DNA of 64,000 nt from Mesorhizobium sp. Root102. GTDB lineage: Bacteria > Pseudomonadota > Alphaproteobacteria > Rhizobiales > Rhizobiaceae. The translations under genes and the position numbers were made by a program. How positions within the stretch are numbered: the first letter of the stretch is position 1; each line of letters begins with the position of its first letter. This document shows, piece after piece, positions 35,048 through 42,864 of this stretch. Below the pieces are notes generated by a model. That model was not told the origin of the DNA and made no database searches. It saw nothing but the letters and a program-made list of their open reading frames with translations. The DNA lies in the NCBI RefSeq assembly GCF_001425625.1, contig NZ_LMCP01000018.1:1-64000 (forward strand), in the 5' to 3' direction.

Positions 35048-35101
35048 CGCTTCCGCGCCGCGCGGCCAAGGGCCGCGCGGCGATGCTTTTCCTCGCGACT
35101 T

Positions 35102-35851
35102 CTAAGCCGCCAGCCGGGCTATGCGCTGCAATCGCCGCAGCGTGGTGTCGTCCTGCAGCGCCTGCTGGAAAAGAGAAATCTCCTGGTCGATGCGATCACA
35201 GAGCGCCTGGGTGTTCCCCTTGAGCAGGCCGCGCGTCTGCAGCAAGGCGGCGACCGGCTTCTTGGCAAGCTGTCTCGCCCGGCCGAGCGCCGCTTCCTCG
35301 ACACTGCCGCCCGGCACGATCTCGGCGACGAGGCCGAGCGCCCTGGCGTCCTCGGCACGAAGCGTGTCGCCGAGGCAGAAGAAGCGGAAAGCACCGGCAT
35401 AGCCGAGCTTCTGCGGTGCCAGGATGCTGGTCGCCGCATCCGGCACCAGGCCGAAATCGACGAACGGCACCCGGAAGGTGCTTTCATCGGACGCGATCAC
35501 CATGTCGCAATGGAACAGGATGGTGCAGCCGACGCCGACGGCGTCGCCGTCGACGCAGGCAAGGATGGGCTTGGGAAATGTCGCCAGCGTGCGGAACAGG
35601 TCGGTGACGGCGGCGATCAGTTTCTGGTGCTTGGTGGCGTCGAGGAATTCGGAGAAGTCGCCGCCCAGGCAGAAACAGCCTGCCAGGCCGCGCAGCACGA
35701 CGACGCGCACCTCCTCATTGTCGGCGGCTTCATGGAAGGTCTTCGCCAGGCTTTCATAGGCTCTCCTGTCCAGCACCGGCCGGCCGTCATTCGACGACAC
35801 GGTGACGACCAGCGTGTGATTGCGGAGTTCGGGTTGCGGGTGTGTGCTCAT
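35102..35851 (-). CDS. crotonase (enoyl-CoA hydratase/isomerase family) linked to luxI
   Basis: The 249-residue crotonase-fold protein contains the oxyanion-hole segments RGLAGCFCLGGDFSEFL and CVDGDAVGVGCTILFHCDMV, and the block FRVPFVDFGLVPDAATSI. It starts at the ATG at 35851 with GGAG upstream and lies only 14 bases after the luxI stop, in the same direction, so it is almost certainly co-transcribed with the AHL synthase. That position suggests it acts on the acyl chain of the signal precursor (for example introducing or moving a double bond) rather than in bulk beta-oxidation. The position is seen; the role is inferred. Confidence 0.88.
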   Translation of the reverse strand: MSTHPQPELRNHTLVVTVSSNDGRPVLDRRAYESLAKTFHEAADNEEVRVVVLRGLAGCFCLGGDFSEFLDATKHQKLIAAVTDLFRTLATFPKPILACVDGDAVGVGCTILFHCDMVIASDESTFRVPFVDFGLVPDAATSILAPQKLGYAGAFRFFCLGDTLRAEDARALGLVAEIVPGGSVEEAALGRARQLAKKPVAALLQTRGLLKGNTQALCDRIDQEISLFQQALQDDTTLRRLQRIARLAA

Positions 35852-35865
35852 GACCGTCTCCGACC

Positions 35866-36504
35866 TCATGACGCTCGCCTTTGGCCAAGCATGTCGGGAT
35901 ATCCCCTGGCCAGCACGGGAGCAAAATGATTGCGGCGCGACCGCACCACGTCGAGGGTGTGTTCGTTGAAGGTGAGCAGGGTTGCGACCACCTGCTGGTT
36001 GCCGTAGGTGCGCTGATAGCCCAGCGGGGTCGCCAGGAAGTGCAGTTGCAAGGCGCGCAGCACCCACATTGGCTCGAACTCTATGATCACCTTGTCGACG
36101 CCGCGTTTCAGCCCCCACTCGACGAATCCCGCGATCAGTTCGGTGCCGACGGTAGAGACGCCACGACGCCCATCACGAAAACCGGGAGCCACCGCATAGC
36201 GGGTCAATTCCCAGATGTTTGGGCCCGATGGCGGCGTTCCTTCGGAAAGGTCGGTCAAGACCTCGGTCAGCAGATGAGGCCGCGTGGTCGGCAACATCCT
36301 TTGATAGCCCGCGACTTCGTCCCCTCTGATGACGATCTGATGGATGGCCTCGTCATGATCGAACTGGTCGCGTTCGAGCCCGTCGGACCGCCTGAGATCC
36401 TCCCATCCCATCTCCTCGACGAATATCCTGTAGCGCAGCCGATGGACGGCCTCCCAAAGGTCGGGACGTTCCATCAATTCCTGGGTTGTAAGGGAAAAAA
36501 GCAT
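35866..36504 (-). CDS. acyl-homoserine-lactone synthase (LuxI family)
   Basis: The 212-residue autoinducer synthase contains HRLRYRIFVEEMGWEDLRRS, the conserved arginine/phenylalanine/tryptophan cluster; DHDEAIHQIVIRGDEVAGYQ, then RMLPTTRPHLL; and the catalytic-core GPNIWELTRYAVAPGFRDG. It makes an N-acyl-homoserine lactone from an acyl-ACP (or acyl-CoA) and SAM. The ATG at 36504 is chosen because family homology begins there. It follows luxR (98 bases) and precedes the crotonase gene. A perfect palindrome overlapping the luxR stop codon (36584-36604) may be its control site. Confidence 0.95.
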   Translation of the reverse strand: MLFSLTTQELMERPDLWEAVHRLRYRIFVEEMGWEDLRRSDGLERDQFDHDEAIHQIVIRGDEVAGYQRMLPTTRPHLLTEVLTDLSEGTPPSGPNIWELTRYAVAPGFRDGRRGVSTVGTELIAGFVEWGLKRGVDKVIIEFEPMWVLRALQLHFLATPLGYQRTYGNQQVVATLLTFNEHTLDVVRSRRNHFAPVLARGYPDMLGQRRAS

Positions 36505-36583
36505 TCCGCCGTCTCCTGTGTTCAGAGGAAGATACGGCCGTGCTTTGATGAGAAAATTGCGTGATCGCGCAGGCAAGGATTTC

Positions 36584-36604
36584 TAGGTCGGCACGGCCGA
36601 CCTA
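36584..36604. promoter_or_regulatory. perfect palindrome upstream of luxI (candidate lux-type box)
   Basis: TAGGTCGGC, spacer ACG, GCCGACCTA: nine-base perfect arms, 80 bases upstream of the luxI ATG and overlapping the luxR stop. Neither strand has a T-run after it, which argues against a terminator. The size is close to a lux box. Confidence 0.45.
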
Positions 36605-37333
36605 ACTAATGTAGCCGCGCCGTATCGCTTCCGCGACGGCTTGCACCCGGTTGACGGCACCGAGTTTGCTTTTGGCGTTAAGAAGATGTTTCTCCGAGGT
36701 GTGTTCGGAGATGCCGAGGATTTGCGAAATCTCCCATTCGGACTTGCCCACGGCGGCCCATTGCAGGCATTCGCGTTCGCGCGGCGTCAGCACGATATGA
36801 TCGATGATCTTGCTCGCCATGGTGTGGAGTTGCATGGCGCGGCCAACCGCATAGGTCGACACCAACGACACCTGGCCGAACTCGGCAGCGGACAATTCCA
36901 CGGCCTCGCCGCCCAGCGACACCATGACGATCTGGCCGTCGAGCGTGATCAACGGGAAGGCCAGCCCATCACGCAGTTTGAAGGCGCCAGCATCGCCCAT
37001 CACTTCGCCGCTGCTCTTGTCTATGCGGATGCTCTGCGATGCCTCGCGCCACTGGAAGGGCGCCTGCAGCTGTTTCATGTGGCTGACGACCGGGTCATGA
37101 TCGACATAGTTGCGCGCGACATAGCGCTCCAGCCACTCGCCAGGCCAATCGCAGAGAAGCACATGCTGCTTTTGCTGGCCGGCCGGCGTGCCTGGCTGCG
37201 GTACGGTTCCCGCCATCAATGCGGTGAGACCGAAATCCGACGTTATGCCCAACAGCTGTTCGCAGACCGCCGCCGCCGTTGCGGCGTGCTGCAGTTGGTC
37301 TATGAATTCCAGCGTGCGATCGAACTGACTCAT
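36602..37333 (-). CDS. LuxR-family AHL-responsive transcriptional regulator
   Basis: The 243-residue protein has an N-terminal autoinducer-binding domain (LLCDWPGEWLERYVARNYVD-HDPV, with conserved W, Y and D residues) and a C-terminal HTH (LTPRERECLQWAAVGKSEWE, then ISQILGISEHTSEKHL). It is the natural receptor for the adjacent LuxI product. The ATG at 37333 gives the usual length; one at 37360 is possible. Neither start has a strong SD. The gene order luxR-luxI-crotonase on one strand suggests one module. Confidence 0.92.
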   Translation of the reverse strand: MSQFDRTLEFIDQLQHAATAAAVCEQLLGITSDFGLTALMAGTVPQPGTPAGQQKQHVLLCDWPGEWLERYVARNYVDHDPVVSHMKQLQAPFQWREASQSIRIDKSSGEVMGDAGAFKLRDGLAFPLITLDGQIVMVSLGGEAVELSAAEFGQVSLVSTYAVGRAMQLHTMASKIIDHIVLTPRERECLQWAAVGKSEWEISQILGISEHTSEKHLLNAKSKLGAVNRVQAVAEAIRRGYIS

Positions 37334-37603
37334 CGCAACATCAACCCCATGTTGCCTCATGCATTGCGGTCAATGATGCGTGCCCGATTTACACTTCGCC
37401 ACCGACCATGGATTGCAAACCGCATTCATATTCTATCTTGATTCTGTGGCTCCGACCTTGATCCCCTCACCAAGGCGGCCAAAGCTGATTTGCAAACCGG
37501 CTGAATCATATCCTGAAATCGGCGTGTTGAAATCAAAAACCATTGTGCCTGTACCATTTTCGTACCAAAACCGGTGCGAGCACGACTGTGGCGGAGTTTT
37601 ATC

Positions 37604-38452
37604 TTGGCGTTCCGGTGGAGGTCCTTCGCCCTTGCGATGCTGATCGGGTTGCTGTCGGTCGCCGATGGCGCGCGCGCCGCGGCGCCTCAGGTTCCGGTTC
37701 TGTGGGATGCCAAGGAGCGGCTGCCCAAGCCAGACCTTTCGGCGCTGCCCCGGCTGAGATTCCTGACCGCGACAGATTTCCCACCCTTCAATTTCCTCGA
37801 CGGCTCGGGAAAGCTGTCCGGCTTCCACATCGATCTGGCACGCGCCATCTGCGCCGAGCTTGGCATCGTCGAAAAATGCCAGATCCAGGCCTTGCCCTGG
37901 AGCGAGCTGGAAGGCGCATTGCAGAAAGGCGAGGGCGAGGCGATCATCGCCGGCATCGCCGCAACGCCGGAATCGCGCGCGACCTATGCCTTCTCGCGCT
38001 CCTATCTGCAGTTTCCGGCACGCTTTATCATGCCGAAGAGCAAGGCCCTGACCGAACCCGTCTTTGACAAATTGCACGGCAAGCGTGTCGGCGTCATATT
38101 GGGCTCAGCGCATGAGCGCATGCTGCGCGACTATTTCAACACCGTGCAGGTCGTCACTTTCGACAGACCGGAAGACCTTTACAACGATCTCAAGGCCGGC
38201 AAGGTCGACGCGGCCTTCGGCGACGGCATGCGCCTGGCCTTCTGGCTGGGCGGCTCGGATGCGGCGGGCTGCTGCCGCTTTGCCGGCGGGCCCTATCTGG
38301 CGCCCGAATATCTGGGCACTGGCATGGCCATCGCCACCAAAGCGGACAATCCGGCGCTGGCCGCCGCGTTCGACTACGCGCTGCAGGAGATTTCGATGAA
38401 AGGCACGTTCGCCGAATTCTATCTGCGCTATTTCCCGGTCAGTTTTTTCTAG
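37604..38452 (+). CDS. orphan amino-acid-type solute-binding protein (SBP family 3)
   Basis: The 282-residue periplasmic-binding-protein homologue has a signal peptide (about 1-24, FALAMLIGLLSVADGARA) and LRFLTATDFPPFNFLDGSGK followed by LSGFHIDLARAIC, the classical start of a family 3 domain; IAGIAATPESRATYAFSRSY follows. No permease or ATPase gene is adjacent, so it may feed a transporter elsewhere or be a sensor-like receptor. I choose TTG 37604, with GGAG seven bases upstream; a GTG at 37574 is an alternative. Confidence 0.83.
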   Translation: MAFRWRSFALAMLIGLLSVADGARAAAPQVPVLWDAKERLPKPDLSALPRLRFLTATDFPPFNFLDGSGKLSGFHIDLARAICAELGIVEKCQIQALPWSELEGALQKGEGEAIIAGIAATPESRATYAFSRSYLQFPARFIMPKSKALTEPVFDKLHGKRVGVILGSAHERMLRDYFNTVQVVTFDRPEDLYNDLKAGKVDAAFGDGMRLAFWLGGSDAAGCCRFAGGPYLAPEYLGTGMAIATKADNPALAAAFDYALQEISMKGTFAEFYLRYFPVSFF

Positions 38453-38465
38453 GGGCTGCTGATAT

Positions 38466-38873
38466 TCAGGTGAGCGTGCGCAGCCGCGCCTTGGCCGCGC
38501 GGCCGATGGCAGCGACCGTCAGCGTGTCGAGATCAAGCTGACGCCGAATTAGCTGCAGCACCCGCACTTCTTCCATGCGCATTTCGAGATCGACGGCGGC
38601 AACCTCGAAGGCTGCGGCATAGGCGGTGTCGCGCAACCGCTCGGGCAAGGCCTCGGCGACCTCAGCCAGCACGCCTTCCAGTCCGTCCTTTTCGTGCAGG
38701 CGCTTCTGGCAGGCCTGGGCGACGCCGACCAGTCTGTCATGGTTGAAGTCCTCGAACACCGGCCAGGAGCGGACGACCTCGCCGATCCGCGCCAGTTCGA
38801 CGTCGGTCATGTCGCGATCGGAGGCCGAGGTGATGACCATCAGGTAGATCAGCGCTTCATGCGGTGTCGGCAA
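38466..38873 (-). CDS. TerB-family (tellurite resistance-like) protein
   Basis: The 135-residue all-helical protein contains PTPHEALIYLMVITSASDRD, MTDVELARIGEVVRSWPVF and an acidic helix with DLEMRMEEVRVLQLIRRQLD, as in TerB domains, which bind metal through conserved acidic residues. The start is TTG 38873 with AAGGAG six bases upstream; a longer frame to 38966 has no such signal. Its cellular role in rhizobia is unknown, and no ter operon is nearby. Confidence 0.8.
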   Translation of the reverse strand: MPTPHEALIYLMVITSASDRDMTDVELARIGEVVRSWPVFEDFNHDRLVGVAQACQKRLHEKDGLEGVLAEVAEALPERLRDTAYAAAFEVAAVDLEMRMEEVRVLQLIRRQLDLDTLTVAAIGRAAKARLRTLT

Positions 38874-39041
38874 TTTTTTCTCCTTGAACCGAACCTCGAA
38901 GGTAGGAACGCTAAATCCGCGCCGCAAGGAAAAAGCGCCGCATGCGTTGACGCTCCGGCGATGCACGCCTAGAGACCGGTTGAAAACCTCTGCTCCGGCC
39001 CGCCTTCGAATGGGCCGGCGAATGATTTGGAAAACAGTGAC

Positions 39042-40688
39042 ATGGCGGGATCAAACATCATCGATCTCAATCCCGAGCTGCTGGCGGCCGCGGCCGAGAG
39101 CAAGGCATGGCCGTTCGAGGAAGCCAAAAAGATCATCGAGCGCTACAAAGGCACCGACTTTCCGCAAACAGTCCTGTTCGAGACCGGCTACGGACCGTCC
39201 GGCCTGCCGCATATCGGCACGTTCGGCGAGGTGGCGCGCACGTCGATGGTGCGCCATGCCTTCCGCGTCCTGACGCAGGACAAGGTTGCCACCAAGCTGC
39301 TGTGCTTTTCCGACGACATGGACGGCATGCGCAAGATACCCGACAGCGTGCCGGATCGCGCCGCACTCGAGCCGCATTTGCACAAGCCGCTGTCGTCGGT
39401 CCCCGATCCGTTCGGCGACGACTATGCCAGCTTCGCCGATCACAACAACGCGATGCTGTGCCGGTTCCTCGACACGTTCGGCTTCGACTACGAGTTCGCC
39501 AGCGCGACGCAATACTACAAGTCGGGCCGTTTCGACGCGATGCTGCTGCGCGCCGCCGCACGCTATGACCAGATCATGGCGGTGATGCTGCCTACGCTCG
39601 GCCCCGAGCGGCAGGCGACCTATAGCCCGTTCCTGCCGATTTCGCCGAAGAGCGGCCGCGTGCTTTACGTGCCGATGAAGCACGTCGACGCCAAGGCCGG
39701 CACCATCACCTTCGACGACGAGGGAACCGAGACCACGCTTTCGATCACCAGCGGCCGCGTGAAGCTGCAGTGGAAGCCGGATTTCGGCATGCGCTGGGCA
39801 GCCCTTGGCGTCGATTTCGAAATGTTCGGCAAGGATCATCAGACCAATGCGGTGGTCTACGACCGCATCTGCAACATTCTGGGCGGACGGGCGCCGGAGC
39901 ATTTCGTCTACGAACTGTTCCTCGACGAGAACGGCCAGAAGATCTCGAAGTCGAAGGGCAACGGGCTGACCATCGACGAGTGGCTGACCTATGCGCCGAC
40001 CGAAAGCCTCGGGCTCTACATGTACCAGCGGCCGCGGCAGGCCAAGAAGCTGTATTTCGACGTCATCCCGCGGGCTGTGGACGAATACTATACCTTCCTC
40101 GCCGCCTATCCCCGGCAGGATTGGAAGGAGCGGCTAGGCAATCCGGTCTGGCATATGCATGACGGCAACCCGCCCGCCATCGACATGCCGGTGCCGTTCT
40201 CGCTGCTGCTCAATCTGGTCAGCGCTTCCAACGCGCAGAACAAGGATGTGCTGTGGGGCTTCATCTCACGCCACACGCAAGGCGTGACGCCAAGGACGCA
40301 TCCCGAGCTCGACCAGCTGGTCGGCCATGCGATCCGCTATTTCGACGATTTCGTGAAGCCGACGAAAACCTTCCGCCCGGCCGACGAGGTCGAGCGCGAG
40401 GCGCTGCAAGCCCTCGACACGGCGCTTGGCGCGCTGCCGGCGGACGCCAATGGCGAAGCGATCCAAAACGCTTCGCTCAACGTCGCGCGCAGGATCGAAC
40501 GCTACCAGGATCATTCCAAGCAGAGCCCGGAAGGCGGCCCCGGCGTCTCGGGTGCCTTCTTCCAGATGATCTATCAGGTGCTGATCGGCCAGGAGCGCGG
40601 CCCGCGCTTCGGATCGTTCGCCGCGCTCTATGGCATTGCCGAGACGCGGGCGCTCATTGAGCGGGCGCTGGCTGGTCAGCTGGTTTGA
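39042..40688 (+). CDS. lysS: lysyl-tRNA synthetase, class I
   Basis: The 548-residue enzyme is of the class I (archaeal-type) LysRS found in many alphaproteobacteria, instead of the usual bacterial class II enzyme. The HIGH-like signature is in GYGPSGLPHIGTFGEVART and the KMSKS signature in ENGQKISKSKGNGLTIDEWL; a helical anticodon-binding domain follows. It charges tRNA-Lys. I start it at the ATG at 39042; a TTG at 39027 is possible. Its last 35 bases overlap the convergent thermonuclease-like gene. Confidence 0.95.
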   Translation: MAGSNIIDLNPELLAAAAESKAWPFEEAKKIIERYKGTDFPQTVLFETGYGPSGLPHIGTFGEVARTSMVRHAFRVLTQDKVATKLLCFSDDMDGMRKIPDSVPDRAALEPHLHKPLSSVPDPFGDDYASFADHNNAMLCRFLDTFGFDYEFASATQYYKSGRFDAMLLRAAARYDQIMAVMLPTLGPERQATYSPFLPISPKSGRVLYVPMKHVDAKAGTITFDDEGTETTLSITSGRVKLQWKPDFGMRWAALGVDFEMFGKDHQTNAVVYDRICNILGGRAPEHFVYELFLDENGQKISKSKGNGLTIDEWLTYAPTESLGLYMYQRPRQAKKLYFDVIPRAVDEYYTFLAAYPRQDWKERLGNPVWHMHDGNPPAIDMPVPFSLLLNLVSASNAQNKDVLWGFISRHTQGVTPRTHPELDQLVGHAIRYFDDFVKPTKTFRPADEVEREALQALDTALGALPADANGEAIQNASLNVARRIERYQDHSKQSPEGGPGVSGAFFQMIYQVLIGQERGPRFGSFAALYGIAETRALIERALAGQLV

Positions 40689-41505
40689 CCACCCCGCCGG
40701 ACTCTTCCAGAATCGAACTCGGCGCCTGAGGCGCCGGGCTTGGTGCGGCCAGCATCGCCGGCATGCCGGACAGATCAGGCGCCGACCCGAAAATGCCCTT
40801 CTTCGCCGTACGTGCCTTGTCGCCGGCCTCGACATAGGGCCCGCCCTTGGCGGCGCGCGCCCAGCCGTTGTCGACCAGCCATTGGCCGACATCCTGATTG
40901 CCGATCCGGCATTCGGCGGCGATCAGGTCGCGGCCGCCCTCGGGCGGCACGGTGCAGACCACCGCGCGGCCGCGCAGGAAGGCGCGGAACGCCGTCCGCG
41001 CCCGGACACCGCATGGCCAGGTTTTGCCGTCCTCGCTGCAGGTCTCGTCCTGCCTGACGATGTCGATGCCGGAAACCGCGACCGAGTAGCCCTTCGCTTC
41101 GATCAGGCCGGCGGCCGGCGCAACCGGCTGGAACAGCTTTGTGCCGTTCCAGTCGTCAGGCATTTTCGGCTTGGGCGGCACGGCCAGCGCAAGCCTGCTC
41201 AACGGCTCGCGCGGCTCGACCCGTTCAAGCCCCTCGGCGGACAGTTCCGGTGGCGCGACGATTTCGGGATCGATCGCCCTCGAATGCAGCGCCGGCTTTG
41301 GCGGCTGTGGAGCTGCTATGGCCGATGTCGCCGGCTCTGCGGGCACCGTCTCGGCGCCTTCCTGCGCGATCGTATCGGCGCCCGGATCGAGCTGATCCAC
41401 CGTGACGACGCTGTCGCTTCCTTTCAGCGTGCGACCGCCAGCGACGACCATGGCCGCCATCACCGGGACCATCAGGACCGCCAGCGCATGATGAAGGAGC
41501 CGCAC
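40654..41505 (-). CDS. exported thermonuclease-like (SNase domain) protein
   Basis: The 283-residue protein has an N-terminal membrane anchor or signal (MRLLHHALAVLMVPVMAAMV), a long proline/alanine-rich linker, then a domain with VSGIDIVRQDETCSEDGKTW, PCGVRARTAFRAFLRGRAVV and QWLVDNGWARA, as in staphylococcal-nuclease-fold proteins of Rhizobiales. Whether the catalytic arginine/glutamate set is intact is unclear. It converges on lysS, overlapping it by 35 bases, and follows the S24 regulator on the same strand. Confidence 0.75.
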   Translation of the reverse strand: MRLLHHALAVLMVPVMAAMVVAGGRTLKGSDSVVTVDQLDPGADTIAQEGAETVPAEPATSAIAAPQPPKPALHSRAIDPEIVAPPELSAEGLERVEPREPLSRLALAVPPKPKMPDDWNGTKLFQPVAPAAGLIEAKGYSVAVSGIDIVRQDETCSEDGKTWPCGVRARTAFRAFLRGRAVVCTVPPEGGRDLIAAECRIGNQDVGQWLVDNGWARAAKGGPYVEAGDKARTAKKGIFGSAPDLSGMPAMLAAPSPAPQAPSSILEESGGVVKPADQPAPAQ

Positions 41506-41514
41506 CGACCGGAC

Positions 41515-42183
41515 CTACTGGCTTGCCCAGACAATCCGCGCCACCCATTCGACGTCGCGCATGGGAATGTCGCGGTCGGGATGATCGGGATTGAGCGAGA
41601 CCAGTGCAATCGACTTGACGGTCTGGCGCTCAAGCACCTTGGCCATCACCTCGCCGGCGGTGGTCTTGACGACGACGCGATCGCCCTTGCGGGTGATGGC
41701 GCCCGGTTCGACAATGAGGACGTCGCCATTGCGGTAGAGCGGCAGCATGGAATCGCCCTGCACCTGCAGCGCATAGGAACTCTCGGTCGATTGCGCCGGC
41801 AGTTCGACCAGATCCCAGCCCTGCCCGGCCGGAAAGCCGGCATCGTCGAAGAAGCCGCCGGCGCCGGCCTGGGCAAAGCCGAGCAACGGCACGGAGCGTC
41901 TGCGGGCGACCGAAGCGGTATGGCCGGTCGAAGCACCATTGCCGGTCCCGGGCCGGCCTTCGATCAGACCGGTGAACTCGTCGAGTGAAGCGCCTGTCGC
42001 CTCGATGATCTTGGCAAGCGATTCGGTCGAGGGCCAGCGCGGCCGGCCATCCGACGACGAACGCTTAGACTTGTTGAAGGCGGTGGAATCGAGCCCCGCG
42101 CGCTTGGCCAGACCCGATGCCGAAAGCGAATAGCGCTCGGCAAGAGCATCGATGGCGGCCCAGACACGGTCATGCGAGAGCAC
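41515..42183 (-). CDS. HTH-S24 (LexA/CI-like) transcriptional regulator
   Basis: The 222-residue protein has an N-terminal XRE-like helix-turn-helix (LSASGLAKRAGLDSTAFNKS-KRSS) and a C-terminal S24 peptidase domain with the nucleophile in QVQGDSMLPLYRNGDVLIVE and the lysine in VVVKTTAGEVMAKVL, the Ser/Lys pair used for RecA-stimulated autocleavage. The start is GTG 42183 with GGAG seven bases upstream. It resembles the chromosomal phage-repressor-like S24 regulators of rhizobia. No phage genes are nearby. Confidence 0.85.
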   Translation of the reverse strand: MLSHDRVWAAIDALAERYSLSASGLAKRAGLDSTAFNKSKRSSSDGRPRWPSTESLAKIIEATGASLDEFTGLIEGRPGTGNGASTGHTASVARRRSVPLLGFAQAGAGGFFDDAGFPAGQGWDLVELPAQSTESSYALQVQGDSMLPLYRNGDVLIVEPGAITRKGDRVVVKTTAGEVMAKVLERQTVKSIALVSLNPDHPDRDIPMRDVEWVARIVWASQ

Positions 42184-42308
42184 GTCTTGCTCTCCTTCAA
42201 AGCAGGAAAAAATACCTTTCCCTTCTAGTCTTGGAATGCCGTTTTGTCCACCGTCCGTACCACAACCCCGCGCGTAGGTTGTGGCCCCACAAATTCCGAT
42301 TCCCGGGA

Positions 42309-42854
42309 TCAATCGACACCCTTGGCCAAGCTGCGCAGACCCTGGTGCGACGTCATGAAAATCCGTTCTGCTTGGGTCAGAGGTCGCGGGTTTGCCGCTC
42401 GGCCAAGTGCGGCGACGACCTCGTCAATGTCGAGAAACCGCCGAGCCCCACGGTCGTAGACGCCGGCCGTCGTCATGATCAAGGCGGCTGTCTCGCCATT
42501 GTCGAGGACGAAACGATGCTTGCCGATAACCTGGGTGCCTTCCCAGGTCTCGATCGAAGACACCACTTCGAAGCGACGCCACAGCCTGATCTCGCGCGCA
42601 TAGACCGTCTGCAGCCCGCCCATCATCGGCGCCCAGCCATTTGTCCTCGCCAGCCTGATGAGGCCCGCACGCATAAACAAGTCGATGCGGCCGAGATCGG
42701 CCAGCATCATGTAGCGCGCATTGTTGAGATGGATGTTGAAATCGATGTCGGTCGGCAGGCAGCGAAAGGCCAGGCGGCTTTCGCCACCCATCATATAGGG
42801 GCCACGGCGGCGTGCCGTGGCCATCATGCGCGCCATCCGAGCCCAGACATACAT
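42309..42854 (-). CDS. acyl-CoA thioesterase (4HBT hotdog family)
   Basis: The 181-residue hotdog-fold thioesterase contains RCLPTDIDFNIHLNNARYMM, LADLGRIDLFMRAGLI, and the C-terminal EIRLWRRFEVVSSIETWEG region, matching the 4-hydroxybenzoyl-CoA thioesterase-like group that includes TesB2-type enzymes. It lies 10 bases after the fadJ-like stop and is the last gene of the fatty-acid operon, where it could release CoA from accumulating acyl-CoA intermediates. Confidence 0.82.
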   Translation of the reverse strand: MYVWARMARMMATARRRGPYMMGGESRLAFRCLPTDIDFNIHLNNARYMMLADLGRIDLFMRAGLIRLARTNGWAPMMGGLQTVYAREIRLWRRFEVVSSIETWEGTQVIGKHRFVLDNGETAALIMTTAGVYDRGARRFLDIDEVVAALGRAANPRPLTQAERIFMTSHQGLRSLAKGVD

Positions 42855-42864
42855 TGGGTCGGCG

